64,000 nt of DNA. It comes from Populus alba. Its lineage: Eukaryota > Streptophyta > Magnoliopsida > Malpighiales > Salicaceae. The stretch is taken from assembly GCF_005239225.2 (NCBI RefSeq), contig NC_133292.1:7102985-7166984 (forward strand), written 5' to 3'. Both the position numbers and the translations under genes were made by a program. The notes beneath the pieces are model-generated. The model saw only the letters and a program-made list of their open reading frames with translations, was not told the DNA's origin and made no database searches. This document shows positions 49,566 to 62,884 of the stretch, in pieces (positions within the stretch are counted from its first letter, which is position 1; every line of letters starts with the position of its first letter).

Positions 49566-52500
49566 TCAACTTCCTTCTGTAGACATAATTTCAAGTTCAG
49601 CCCACCAAAGGGGTGATAATTTTGGTGTTGCTCCATCAGGTTCCATTGCTGTGATCTCTTTTAACTTAGCGGCAATCTCTTTCATCGTTGGTCTCTGTTT
49701 TGGATCAGGATGGATGCAATTTCTTATTACTTCGGACAGTTTCTCGAGCTCATTCTCTTGGAAAGATTTTAGAGTTGGATCCACTATTTCTTTTAAGGAT
49801 CGCTTTCCTCTCAGATAGTCTGATGCCCAGTCGGCAAGAGAGCCATTGTCCACTGCATATGGGATCCTGCCAGTTATCATTTCTAACAAAATTACTCCAA
49901 AACTGTAAATATTGCCCTCTGGATCTGATGATTGGGATTCTAAAAGCTCCATGGATGCTGATCCAATCTTTGCTGCTGTTGCATCATTCCCAAAACTAAA
50001 ATCTGATATTTTAGCTGCATAGTCTTCAGTCAGATATATTGTCGATGACTGCAGGTTTTTATGGGCTATAGGTGGAGTTAGTTGATGCATGTATTCGAGG
50101 CAATATGCCATGCCCATTGCTATTCGTAATCTCATTCCCCAGTCCAAGTGTTCAGCTTCTTTTACTACAAGAAATCAAGAATTCAATAGTCATCTATACC
50201 ATAAAACGTTATATATGTTCAGTCACTGCAATTTCAACGACTTATAAATGGTATGGTGTATTATGCGGTCTACTTAATGAAGTAGATCAGCTGCCTGTAT
50301 AGAGCTGCCGAAAAATATAAGGATACGAATATGATTTGCAGTTCCGAGAGGGTACCAAATGGATAAGAACAATCCAATTCTTCTTTTGAGATGCATATTT
50401 CAGCTCTATGAAAGAAAAAAAAATTCAACACTATTGTTCATAGATTGAACGAGGGCCGGTATTGATTTTTTCTTCACAGATATGATGAGCGCAGTCCTAT
50501 AAAATGCCATATTAATTTGATGATCCAGCAGAATGTAACAACAATCACTTGACCAATTCGTATGGGAATGGAGCACGTATCAGAAAGGGCATTAGAAACA
50601 TAATGTACTTACTATGCAGATGTTCAAAGAGAGTTCCATTTGGAGCATATTCAAAAACCATCAATCTTGTGAAAGGCTCATTTTCTTCACAAAATCCAAT
50701 AAGGTTCACAAAATTCTTGTGGTTCATTTTTGACAATGTGTCAATCTGAAAAAATTAGCAAACGTAGCGTTTAGGGGCGCCCATATTAAATGGATGGAGC
50801 TTAGAAAATTTCAATTTCAAGTACCTTCTTTCTGAATTGTGCTTCTAAATTCTTCAACCAGTCTTCATGAGATCTTACTGCGGTAGACATCACAGCAATT
50901 TCAACGCCGCTTGATAGTGTCCCCTTGTATGCCGTGCCATCTGAAAAGGAGCCAATTATGTTACTGAAATCTTCACAAGCAGCTTCAAGTTCTGATCTCT
51001 TGAGTTTTGGCACACCTGAAAGACACATTACCAAAAGTGAGGAAAGACAACATCGAATCAAAATCTATGCTTTTATATTAGTGGAAGCAATAGATGATAG
51101 AGCAGTTCTTAAGGAGCAATGTTAATCCAGAAATTTTATGCCTCTATGCTTGGAGGTTTCAGGTGGTTGTGTGTGCGCACAAGGGTGTGCGGGCACACAT
51201 GCGTGATCCATATGAAAAGGAAGATTGACCTGTTACAAATGCGTTTTGTAGCTGCCCACTTAGGCCTGTGGCCCAAGGTCTGACAGTGACTACCTTGCTG
51301 CTTCTGAAGAAGAAAATGCCAATGGCTGAAATCAAAGCGAACATAGAGCCAGCAATAACACCAGCAATGAGAGCAGTGTGATGTTTTGACTTTGATTGTC
51401 GCAAATGATTTGGACTTGGAGCAGGGACCATTGACATCCAATCACGCTGTGGTGGTACAATAAAGACACTAGGTGGATTTTCTGGAGCAGGTGAAGCTGG
51501 AGTTGGTGCGATCATGGGTGAGGGGGAAGGGGGGAAAGGAAAACTGGAGGAGGATTCTGCTGGAGAAAATGACGGAGACTCTGAAGGAGATGGTGATGGG
51601 GAAAATGATGGTGATGGAGATAAAAATGGCGAGTCTGAGGGTGCCAGTGATGGTGATAATTGAGATCCTTGAGGAAATGAAGACGGTGAAGGCGATGCTT
51701 CAGAACCACTTTGATGTGCTTTATGACGATTGTTTGCTATGGATGGATTTGGAGCAGCTGCCACCTGCAGCAGCATCCGATGAGCTATATTTCCAGAATG
51801 AACAATGTTCCTAACAAATAAAAGAGGTGCTGTCAGGAAGCTGGTGGGAAATTAGTTTAAGTTGAGAACTGAAAGTACTTAACTATGTTAGCATAACCCA
51901 ATCAAGGAGTAGATTTCATGACAAAAATAGCTGACACCAGGCAAAATTTTAAGGGACGCAAAGTTGCTTCATGTTTTGCCTCACAAACACCAGGAGGTCC
52001 TCTGTTTGCATTTGCAAATTTGGGGGATGGCAGAATAAAATCAAAAGCTGAGTTTTAAATTGTGATTGTGAGTTTATTTGATCTGGATTTTTTGGCCATA
52101 GCATTCTCCTGAGTTGCTTTTAGCTTTTTCTTCAAGTTACTATTTCCAAAGTCGTGAACCATAACCACCTCCCCTCTCACCAGTCACCACCTACTCTCCA
52201 ACTTCTTCTGCTTTGACATCTCTAAAGTGGCTGCACCAAAGATCAATTTGTAGGAATAACATTCATAGTACTTGCTTACCAAGTAATCTCTCTGCAGCAA
52301 CAAGAAGCTCTTAACTGATTCTCATCTGCCTGAACTTCAGAAAGCACCATAAGGTCATTTAGTTCAGGAGATACGCTGTCAAGAAACTTGTTATTGTCAA
52401 GCAAGCTGCAATAAGAATCAGAGATGATTTAGTCAAACCACCCAAGCTTAAGAGGAAAATACTGGAGAATATAATCAGCCACAATGAATGAACGTACAGG

Positions 52501-53987
52501 GTAGTCAGTGATAGATTATTTGCAAAGTTCGAAGGAAATGGTCCACTAAAGTTATTATATCCCAAGTCCAACACCTCCAGCTCCTTCAATTCTCCAATAT
52601 CTCTAGGAATGTTTCCGTAGAAAGAATTGTTGCGTAGATTGCTGTATGGAAAATGTGAATTAGATAAACTCTGTAAAATGGTTTCCAAAAATCAAATCCA
52701 GGCTGAGGTTTAAGCTTACATTGATTTTAAGTAAGCTAGTCTTCCAAGTTGAGGTGTCAGTGTTCCTCCAAGACAGAGATTTGTCAGATGCCTACAAGTT
52801 GAACACTTATGACTTTAAGAAAATAGAAAAAAAATTAAAAAAAAAAACTTTTATTGCAACTAAAAAGATAAATAAAACGGAATGTTTGATACATGCTAGA
52901 AGATGATAGATAAACTACATGATTACATCAAATAATCATCGGATAAAACAGGTAACATATAGCATATGAACAAGTGAAAAGGAAAAATAAAGATGACATG
53001 ATAAAATTGCAAAAAGAAGGAAAAAATGCTGGGATTGCTCCATGGAGGCCCAAATTATTATGAACTATCTACAAAAGGGACATCACACATGCTGCATTAA
53101 ATAGTTTGTCATCTGATCACTTCTAAGGGCTGCTTAGATCCTGCACCGGCAAGTACAAAGGCCGGCAACAACATACACTGTTAATTCCTTCACTTTAAGT
53201 CCATCTAACATTTAAATTGAATATGAAAGCTCAAGTTTGGATCTTGATCTAATAAAAGTCAACAAGTGACTTCAGAGTTGGTTGGTTAACGTTAATGTTC
53301 TTCACGAGCATTTCACATTTCCAGTAATATTTACATTATATTCTAGCTTACAAAAAGCTTTTGCAAACTTACTATTCAGCAGAGACAGAGAAAGAAATCT
53401 GTACTAGTAATAATCTACCATCTCTAAACACATTAGATCTTTGATTCAACTAAATGGGCTATCCAAGATCACAGATTTAATTAACTGTCAGGCACAAAAG
53501 ATAAAGATAAACTCCTGTAGAAGAAGAATGTTTGATTACTTACTGTTTGAAGACCTCTTGTTATTTTTTTTATTTTTTTATCCAACAGAAACAAGAGGAT
53601 GAATTACTTACAAGATCACAACTTTGCCATCAGAGCATTCGACACCGAACCAAGAACAAGGATCAATATCTCCATCTTTCTCAATCCAATTCGATAAAAC
53701 TCCAAATGGGTCTGTCTCCACTCTCTCTCTAAATCTCAACAAAGCCAAACCTGCACCATTTTCAAACACTTTCACGTTACTATATAAAGGAACACCAACT
53801 TTTAACTAAGTTGTAAGGACATGCAAAACAAAATCTCCCAACCATATGAAGATAAAACATAGCGTAGCTCACCCTCTGTGTTTAGAGACCAGCAAAAGCT
53901 AAAACTTTGATGAAATAACAACAGAACCAGCATCAAAACCTCCATGCGAAGCTTCACCCGGTTCAATCTCCACGATACACCCGTCAT
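49566..53987 (-). CDS. LRR receptor-like pseudokinase, MRH1/MALE DISCOVERER type
   Basis: Nine minus-strand exons (53,873-53,987; 53,612-53,750; 52,720-52,791; 52,498-52,641; 52,280-52,405; 51,230-51,810; 50,825-51,015; 50,613-50,745; 49,566-50,164) join in frame to 699 residues. In order: signal peptide with VLMLVLLLF, LRRNT with a DPCSWFGVEC box, about three to four LRRs (one exactly on the 72-base exon), a Ser/Pro-rich linker (about 230-330), a membrane span (345-367) and a kinase fold. The ATP lysine is Met435, HRD is HKN (535-537) and DFG is DFS (555-557), so catalysis is unlikely. Relatives in Arabidopsis act in root-hair growth (MRH1) and pollen-tube attractant sensing (MDIS). It probably signals by complexing with active kinases. 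Confidence 0.92.
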
Positions 53988-54288
53988 TAAGACAGTCAAC
54001 AGCTGCTAAAAATAATTCTTGGTTACAAATGTGTCGAAAACCCACTTGGGAGATAAAGAAGACAAATATATAAAGATAGACAGACAGACCGATGGATAGA
54101 GAGAGAGAGAGAGAGGAGCTTGATGGAGTCTTGGCTTGGTAAGTGGGAGCTAGCTAATTTAGAAGAGAAGAGAAGAAAGCGCGTGCGTATCGGTGATCAT
54201 ACGTGTTTTCAATTAAAGATGACAATCAAGGCCGAAACATTTATAAATGAACGAAATGCGGGCTATGCCCCGTTTTATAAATAAACTT

Positions 54289-54323
<35 letters not shown>

Positions 54324-55482
54324 TATTTTAATATATTTATAAATAAAAAACACTATAAAAAAATAACATTTTGACTATTTTAAACAGGCTACGAGAGAAT
54401 AAAAAATGTGCCTGCGGCGATTCAGCAACACTGGATTTTGTTTGGCTTGTTGCTGATAGGATTGCATTCGAGTTTGGACTCTGTCTTCCCTTCTCCCCAA
54501 ACAAAATTAATGATATCAGCATTCAGCGCCGTCCTCTAAGCTCTTAACAGTAAACACCCCTCCACAACCACGTGCTTGTGACGTGACGTGTAGCGGTGAT
54601 TTCTTATCTGCCCGTATAATTTACCTTTGTATTTAATATAATATAAGTAGATGAAAACTCGAATTTTTGACAGATGAACGCTCGATTCTATATATCAGTA
54701 CAGGATTCCCCAAAATAAATAAACTGGTCAGAGCATCCCCATTTGATTGATCGATCGATTCCAAGTGTCCGTGGACATTGCTGAGCACATTCCTAATTTT
54801 ATAATATTTGATTAATTTCAAGAATCTGGATAATATTATCTGTTTATCATGTGAATTTGTCAATGGTAGGGCACCATTCTTTATTTGTTATACATTGTTT
54901 CTACGCTCAGTTTTGCGAGAGCGTCGGACAGGAAATTATTGAGTTGGTGTCTTGCCTAGAATAATATTTTTTAAAGAAAGAAAGAAAGAAAATTTTGGTT
55001 ATTTATTTATTTATTGGAAATTAATTTAACGCGGGTACTTAGGTCTTAGCGTAGAGGTATTATCTACCGTAAATACTTTTGGTTGAAATGCTGATATCTA
55101 TAGATTGTAGGAACTAATTAAAGGTATTGCCTTTAATTTGTCTAAATAATTCCATGTACCTATTTCTATAGTATTTTGGATAGCACACATTAAATCCCAA
55201 AACAATGTTAAAAATGCTAATTCCCAAAATAAATAATTTAAAACATAGCAAGTCTATTTCTATATCCATTCTTCGTACCCTAAATGTCCATCTTTGTAAT
55301 CAAAAGAAAACAATGATATGGTTTTGAAACAAGAGTCTCGCCCTATTTATATCTGATATTTGGCATCATCTCCAAAAATATATAGAATTATGGTCATGGC
55401 ATGGGGTGTGGCGGGTGTTTTTCTGGTTTAAAAAATAAACACGATAATTTTATTAAGCGGATGCGTGGTTAGTATTAAATTG

Positions 55483-55514
<32 letters not shown>

Positions 55515-56013
55515 TTAAAATTTTAAAAAATATTTTTAATATATTTCCACCTAAAAAATCTTTAAAAAACAACAATTACTATTATCTTACTGATGTGTAG
55601 ATTAAAGAGGTCCTCTTAAATCCTGAATTAGTTCAATTCCGGCCAGCACAAGGCAGCTAGCTCACTTGAAAAAGAAAACAATGCATTGTGCATAAAAAAC
55701 CACGTAGTCTGCACTTGAGCGTATATCCAGCAGTGCGCGCGTGTCTGTGCACAGTTTCATACACTTCAATCATTCAGCCATATATGTTGAGTAGAGAAGT
55801 TGATAATTGTGTGATGACAAGTGATTGTCTCATAGTATTTTTACATGTTTGCCAAGTGGACCAGCTTCAGTTTGATCACTTATGTTTGCAGCAGCATAAC
55901 AACCAAGGAATCCAGACATATAGAAAAGAAAGGAAAAGGCCGAAAGAGAGAGTGAATTACAAGATACATTCACCTATAATATTGTATACTGCATGAAGCA
56001 TGATCTAGATGAT

Positions 56014-56061
<48 letters not shown>

Positions 56062-59000
56062 AAAGGTAGCATATCATGGGGAATCATGGCTTCGAAGACA
56101 AGCACTGAAGTTGGGGGAGGGATCGATATGATTAAGATTATTCTTCGAACTGGTTGAAAATGATTTGTGATCTTCATTGAGCATGATTTATCTTGAGTTG
56201 CATAGCGGCCATTAATGTATGCAGAGTGGAAACCTTCTTCTTGCAGGTTCTGTAATATCAATTATGAGATCTGACAGATTTCTTTTACATTATTTATTTC
56301 AAACTGCTCTTGCAAGATACAGCGACCCTCCTGATGCATTGCAAAAACTTAATTCTCTGGTTTCTACGTATAATCCATTTGAAAATGTTTTGAGAAGATA
56401 TATAGAGATCCCTCGAGACGATCGAATTAACCATCCTGTAAATGCTCGAGGTATTTGATCGGTACGTGTGTTTGGAGGTTGGATATTCTTTCTATCGTTT
56501 TGTGCGAGATAGAGATGACTAATATTGTTTCTTGATTATGAAACATTATTTTAAAGTATTTTCTTTTCTGAATTAGAAGGTTTGTTTCTTTTTATGTATT
56601 AAAAATATTTTTTGAAAAAATTTAATTTTTTTATTTTAAATTATTTTTAGATTATTTTGATATGGTAATGTTAAAAAAATTTAAAAATATTATTTTAATA
56701 TATTTTTAAATAAAAAAATATTTTATTAAAACACGGTATGCAAAATTAAATTGGGTATATAAAATTAAAGTTCATTGTAATGGTGAATTAGCGGTGTAAA
56801 AACTAGAAGGTGCCGCTACATGGCATTAGACGCGACAAGAATAATTGATAGTACAACTACTTAACAATGACACGTAAATTTGTTTATCGACATATGCTTG
56901 GATCAAAGTGACCCGTGGCAATCAATAAAATTGTGCATCATGTGGTTTTGTATTCTAACTAGTTAGCTACTACACATGGGGGTACTAGAGGCTGGACCCA
57001 GGATCGGACCACCTCAAGGGCACAAGGTTGGCTAGGGCTGGACCACGTACGTACGATTACTTGCTCCTGAGTTTTTAATTTTTTATGAGTGTCGTTTACG
57101 GGTAGAGTCATCATGCTCATGGCGTGGATTGGGGTCACAAAATCCTGTTTCCTCATCTAAAACGACAAGGTAACCTCTGGGAGCGATAAGAAAACGCCGT
57201 ACGAGCTATTCAAGCAGTGACATTGAATCTTTTTTCTTTTTTAAAAAAAAACCTTTTAGCATTTTCCATTTTTCAAAAAGAAAACGTAAATCTTTGGTCT
57301 TTAGCAAGGTTCTGAGAGGCTACTCTAGCAACGTAGAACTGGTCTTCATGCTGGCTTAATTGGACTCAAATTTTCAAATACATTAACCAGAATAAAAAGT
57401 TACGGCGAGTCAAGTGATACAGAACCACCACATCTGGCAATGCCTAGCCCTAGCCCATGCCGTGTTGAGAAGAAGCTATATATAGCACATAACGCGTTCA
57501 CGAAAGAGAGAAGATGGATTGGATCGTGGATGCTTTCCCGATTATAACTTAACATGACCATTTCCAGCATCGTGAAAGGTTCACGGGTTGAGAAGCTTGT
57601 CAAGGCCCCAGATAATAAACTAATTTATATGTAGTATATATAAAATAAAAAAAGAAAACAAAAACAGATATATAGACCGACATTTGAGTACTTGACTTGA
57701 CTCTGAGAATGGAAAATAAGACCGGATATGTCGCCACCATCATGGAGGGTGCATGGACCAAACAGAGCTTTGCTAAATTCAAAAAAAAAATAATAACTTA
57801 AAATTTATTTTCTATATATTTTTATATTATTTTGATTTATGATGTTAAAAATAAATTTAAAAAAAATTACTTTTAAAAAAAACCATCATCCAAAACACCC
57901 CTACTGAAACCTTGGGTATATTTATAATTATTTCTCAACAATCAACAAAATTAGGACTAATCTATCCGTGCTTTTGACAGGGCAAAAAGAAACGGGCCCG
58001 AAAAACTGGGCATCTTTTGCTAGGAAATATGGGCTTATATTCTAGCCCAAGAAAATGGGTATTCACTTTGGACTGAAGCCTAACAGCTTTTTCTTGGAAC
58101 CAATTGTTTTAAGAATTGAACGAATTGATTTTTAAGTAACAGATTCTTGAATTGATTTGATTTAGTGAAAGAATTCTTTTGTTTTGAATAAAAATTTTAA
58201 TTGATGGAATTTATTAAATTCTGAAATTTGAAAATTACTAATAGATATATTTTTTAATCATTTTACCATATTATCATTCATACACATATAAAAGCCATCA
58301 TTTCTTCCAACATAAGAATCAATAATATAGCTAGAAAGGTAGGACTTTTATGAGATTTCCCTGAAACGGGTCATTTTTTTTTTCTTGCTTAGAGATCCAT
58401 CTCTGAACTTGCCTTGCTTCAGTGTCTACCTACCGTCTTGAATCATGTGATGAAAGCAAATGCAAGCAAGTTTTCGAAACTAGTTAGTGGTTCCGACCAA
58501 ATCAATAAGTAGCATAAGTATTTTGTTTGTAGCCTATTTATTTTTTGTATTTTTAAAGTGTTTTAAAAAAAATTTTATTTTTTTTTAATTAATTATTTTG
58601 TATTCGTGGATTATTTTGATATGCAGATATCAAAAAATAATTTTTAAAAATAAAAAAATATTATTTTAATGAATTTCCAAGCAAAAAACACTTTGAAAAG
58701 CAATAACTTACGGCATTCTCAAACACCTCTGTAATACAAAAAAAAAAAAAAGGAATTGTCATTTATTTTATCAAATAAATAGGATGATGAGATTTAAAAT
58801 TTGTGATTACTTTGTCATCAAAGCTTTAATACTATGTTAAAGAATTAATTCAACTCAATAGCTTAAACTTTTAAAATAATTTCAAGATATGATTTATATT
58901 ATTTTTCTAACAATAATGTCAAAAATAATTTTTTTTAAATATTATTTTTAAAATATTTTAAATAAAAAATATTTTAAAAAGTAATTGTTACTACAATCTT

Positions 59001-60259
59001 AATTACCCTTAAAAAAAAAAAAAGACTATCGTATCCTCTCTAATCAGTAACAACAACAGTAACATTGAATTTCTTTCAAGGATAGATGAGGTGATATACG
59101 TTGTAAAGTTAAAATAAAAGCCAAGTCCGAGTCAATCACAGCTCTTCAGCTGCAATTTCAACGTGTGACTTCCGTTGAAGATTTTTACAAAAATCGAATT
59201 CAATTATTGTGATAAGATATCTTTCCAAACATGCATGGGATTTGAATAAAATTGAAATGAATATTGATTTTCAAACAGCCTGTAAGGCTCCTGGCCTAAG
59301 TTCTGGCTATCGCTGTCGTTCCTCCCAGATGCAGCCGTGGCCTGTAACAAGGCTCCTAAAGCATCAAATTCACCTCATTGTCTTATCACGAATAATCACA
59401 TTCACAAGAGTCCATGGCGGCAGGGGAAGGGACATGCTTACAGTACAGATGTTGACTTTTGTATTCATTATTACAAGTTGCTGTTGGGGTCCTCTTCTCA
59501 CGCTTGGCAGCTTCTCTAAACTGAATGCTTCCGCTCATTGTAATCAGTCGTGATCCGGTACAGTCGAGCTCATCTTCGAAGAAATTCCCCGCAAGAACCG
59601 TTAGAATATGAGCTTCATAATCAGGCCAAAAACAGAAGCGCAGTTGCATGATTATTTTCCACAGTTGATCCTTTCTCTTTTAATAATTCAAAGATTTTTG
59701 GATAACATTATCTGAGGTAAAGGAACAAACTTGAGAAACAGTATTTGCCGATTACAAGTAAACAGTACCTGAGAAGTACGCGTATAAAATATAATTGCTC
59801 ATGTTTATATATATATAATAACACTAGAATGAAGAAAAGTGTCCAAAAGCTCTGTAAAAACAGAAGAATTTAACAAAAAAAATTAAAAAACTTGGGGAAA
59901 TGCTGTGGTGTTTTTATGCTGGACAAACTGGCCCATATAAAGTCGTGTACAATAGCTCATGTATGATGTCATTGCAATGCTGCAACCGATTAATAACACC
60001 GGGAAATTCCACCACAAATTTTGCTGAAACAACCTCATACCACGAACTTTGTTTTTTAGTTTGGCTAAGAAAAAGAAAACCGACGCCATCATCACTGATC
60101 AATCACTTGAAATAAACGATTAAGAATTCGATTCATGTCAATTTTGTTTTATACATGGTGAATAGAATTATAAAATTATGTAAGCAGATGATGAATGTTT
60201 GATTCCTTTACTGTGTCCTCTGGGTAAGTATGTACTTCGTTTCGTTTTGTGTCCTCCAT
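53988..60259. other. Intergenic spacer
   Basis: More than 6 kb without a recognised gene. It holds a GA run at about 54,097-54,116 in the receptor gene's leader, a TA run at about 56,019-56,059, and MITE-like copies near 54,290, 55,490, 56,540-56,740, 57,800-57,900, 58,545-58,720 and 58,890-59,010. Frames at 56,219 (plus) and 59,386-59,649 (minus) look mildly protein-like but match no family I know. Confidence 0.5.
56540..56740. repeat. AT-rich MITE-like repeat, inverted orientation
   Basis: ATTATTTTGATATGGTAATG, then AAAAATATTATTTTAATATA-like text, is the reverse-complement arrangement of the copies at 14,985 and 43,110. Another copy in this sense lies at 58,545-58,720. Confidence 0.5.
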
Positions 60260-61875
60260 TTATGTCCAGCTTGAAACCTTCACCAGAGGAACTTCCATGT
60301 AGCACAGTACCATTTGGTTCTCCTTCACTCCTTCGATGTTCACACAGTAGAAGCTTTCTGTTTCTCTGATCAATTCCCTGGCCTCTAGAAGATTATCTTT
60401 TCTCATTTCCCAGGCCACCAACCCTACCTCTGAGAGTGCCCTGCTTTCTTTAGCAATATCATCCCACATTTGCAAGCCAAAAGAAGAAGAAACATAAGGT
60501 ATTAAAAACACTCATTCCATGGCTATTCTTGCTTCTCTTAGATGGTCAGGGAAATGACAGCCATTGATTCTATCAAGGCCATGAACTGAACCAGCAGCCC
60601 TGCAAAAACAGAGCCGTATCCTTTCTGCTCCTTCATTTCCATGCCCCAACCAATCCAATCTCCAATAGTTATAGTTCCTCTAGTATCACTACCACCATCA
60701 GTATTGAGGGTGATTGAGTCTTTAGCTAACCTTAGAAACTCACCATGACTCCTAGCACTCCTCCCTTTCCCCATGTGAGGGAGACCCACCATGCAATTGA
60801 AGGCTAACCATTCACCTCTTCCACCTCGTTTCTTTGTCTTCTTCATCTCACTAACCAAAACCTCCATGTCCATCTCCTCCATTTTCAACCTCAAACCAAA
60901 TACTTGTGTGTGTTCATATAAGCGCATTTTCGTCTCCTCAAACCTCCTCGAGGAACCAACACCACTGCAATCCTCTTCCTCCTCCCATTTTATTGCAGTC
61001 AATCTCACCATTCTTTTGCCTCGCCTCGCAAGTGTTTCGATCACTGGAGGCCATTGCACACCTTGACCAATGTCAAAGTCAACTACGTGCACTATGTCAG
61101 CTTCTTCAGGGATGGCTTCTAGTATTACAGAATTGGCAGTAAAATGAGCAAACCTCCCGTAGGGAAATATGTGATAGAAAGCTTTAAAGGCAGCCTCATA
61201 ATTCTTGCTTGCTTCTTGCCATAGAAAGTCCACTTCCCCTTCCCGTGCTTGAATCAAATAATAAGCAGGTCGCTCCAGGGTTGAACCAGGAGGGCATGCC
61301 ATCTCTTTTAACCGACTCATAATTTTTTCAGCTAACTCTTTCATCTCCATCTCCGCAGCCTCTCCATAAGCCTTGAGCAGATGGAGAATCATCAATCGGT
61401 TATCAAATTCCATGCCAATACCGGGCAGAACCAAGGATGTTTGATTCGTCAGTGTGTCTATAGATTCCTCCCTCGATGGTGGAGATACAAGCAGGCTCCC
61501 CGCATCATCTCCAGGAAAGTCTTGCAGAGCACCCCTGTTCTCACTCGCCAACCAATCATTTATATCCTCAATTTCTCTTACCATCAATGGATCATCAAAA
61601 GTAATATTAGACTCCGGAATGAGGGAATATTTCTGTTCCTCTGGACGGGACATGGTGACAGGCAAATCATCAACATGAGTGGGGAATCCTAGAGAAACTG
61701 GAGAAATTGGGATAGGAGAGGAGACATCAGAGAAATCTTCAAAAGATATACATAAAGAAGAGTCCTCGGGATAGCTGCCTAATTGAGCATCTGTGTTTTG
61801 AAAAAATAGGCCTACTTCTTCTAAGGGATTGTACGTACTTTGCCATGAATAACAAGGAAGATATTCAACTACCAT
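60260..61875 (-). pseudogene. NSP2: NSP2-like GRAS transcription factor, broken near the C-terminus
   Basis: A single exon, as usual for NSP2, encodes 445 residues from the ATG at 61,875 to a stop at 60,538. GRAS landmarks are the leucine-rich region 1 (about 160-210), a VHVVD core at 262-266 with DFDIGQGVQWPP, and the NSP2-style WLAFNCMVGLPHMGKG (356-371). After residue 438 the homology moves by one base (near 60,562; two bases remain where a codon is expected). The shifted frame then meets TGA at 60,512-60,514 before continuing to 60,260 through the SAW end (LVKVSSW). The intact product would be about 538 residues. NSP2 with NSP1 controls strigolactone synthesis and symbiotic signalling. 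Without the SAW region activity is doubtful. Two lesions argue against a single sequencing error. Confidence 0.88.
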
Positions 61876-61914
61876 ATTTTTTTATCTTATTAACTCAAAG
61901 CAAAGGCCTTGGAG

Positions 61915-61922
61915 TATTTATA
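61915..61922 (-). promoter_or_regulatory. TATA box of the NSP2-like gene
   Basis: TATAAATA on the minus strand lies 40 bases upstream of the ATG, so the promoter looks intact while the coding region is broken. The implied leader is very short. Confidence 0.5.
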
Positions 61923-62884
61923 GACTTGATAATGCTCAACCTAGAAAATGTCGAGATGGCACATCATGGGGAGTACATTATCAATTAGTCTCTCTAGTCT
62001 CAAGAAATAATTTAATTAGCCCTCGTTATTTCAAAAATTAATTAATAGTCCCTTGGTCATTTATTAACCTTGCTTAATTTAATATTAATTCATCTCAAAA
62101 ATGCTTTTTTCTTTTTTCTCAATCAATCATTCCATGATATCTTTTTTTTTTCCTTTTTTACAATTTAAAACGCAATTAAAATAAATTGAAAAAAAACATA
62201 AAATAGACAGAAATGACTAAATATTAGTTTTTGAAACAAGGGGGCTAATTAATTCATTTCTCAATATTATAATAGCTAATTTATGATTTACTCGAGATTA
62301 AAAAAAGGTGATAAAATTTTTCTTTGAGATTTCAGGCATCATTATTATCACAAGTGGCCTCTTCCGCGACACTTCTAATTCATAATAGTTCCTGTTTCAA
62401 TCATGATAATCAGTCAAGTTTGTATCAAAATATTCACCTCGATGCAAATGACTTTATATATATATAATCCCAAAACAACACACTGAAACACTTTTAAAAT
62501 TAAAATATTTTATTCCAATTGAAAAAATAAAATATCTAGCTAAACAAAATTATCAACCTTGAATTCAACTGCAAAATTCCATCTTGTATACTTTAATCCA
62601 GCAAGTCACTTTAGAGACATACATAGAATAACAATTTTGGCCCTTTTACATAGAAAAAATTCATTAAAAAAACTGTGGCCTGAGGCACATGGTTCTTTGT
62701 CAACGCACCTAAAGTCATGGAAAGGTTTAAAGCAAAATTTTATTAGAAAGGTTAAAATAGCAGTAATGATATTATGCAATTTGCTATAAAATCAGAATCA
62801 GGTCTCTATCTAAAAGATTTTTACGAGGAAGGTGTCGAGTTAAGCTCCAAAATATCTTACACTGCAAATAAATTCCTACATTAC
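61923..62884. other. Intergenic spacer
   Basis: AT-rich sequence upstream of the NSP2-like gene. No gene or clear repeat was recognised. The five bases ATTAC at 62,880-62,884 adjoin the copia LTR and would be its target duplication if the other end, outside the window, matches. Confidence 0.5.

Noticed and set aside
51473..51814. 113-codon plus-strand frame rich in Met, Glu and Lys
   Set aside because: It is antisense to the Ser/Pro-rich linker of the receptor pseudokinase, whose composition creates it.
56219..56458. 79-codon plus-strand frame as a gene
   Set aside because: It is somewhat protein-like, but no family, partner exon or promoter is recognised, and repeats flank it.
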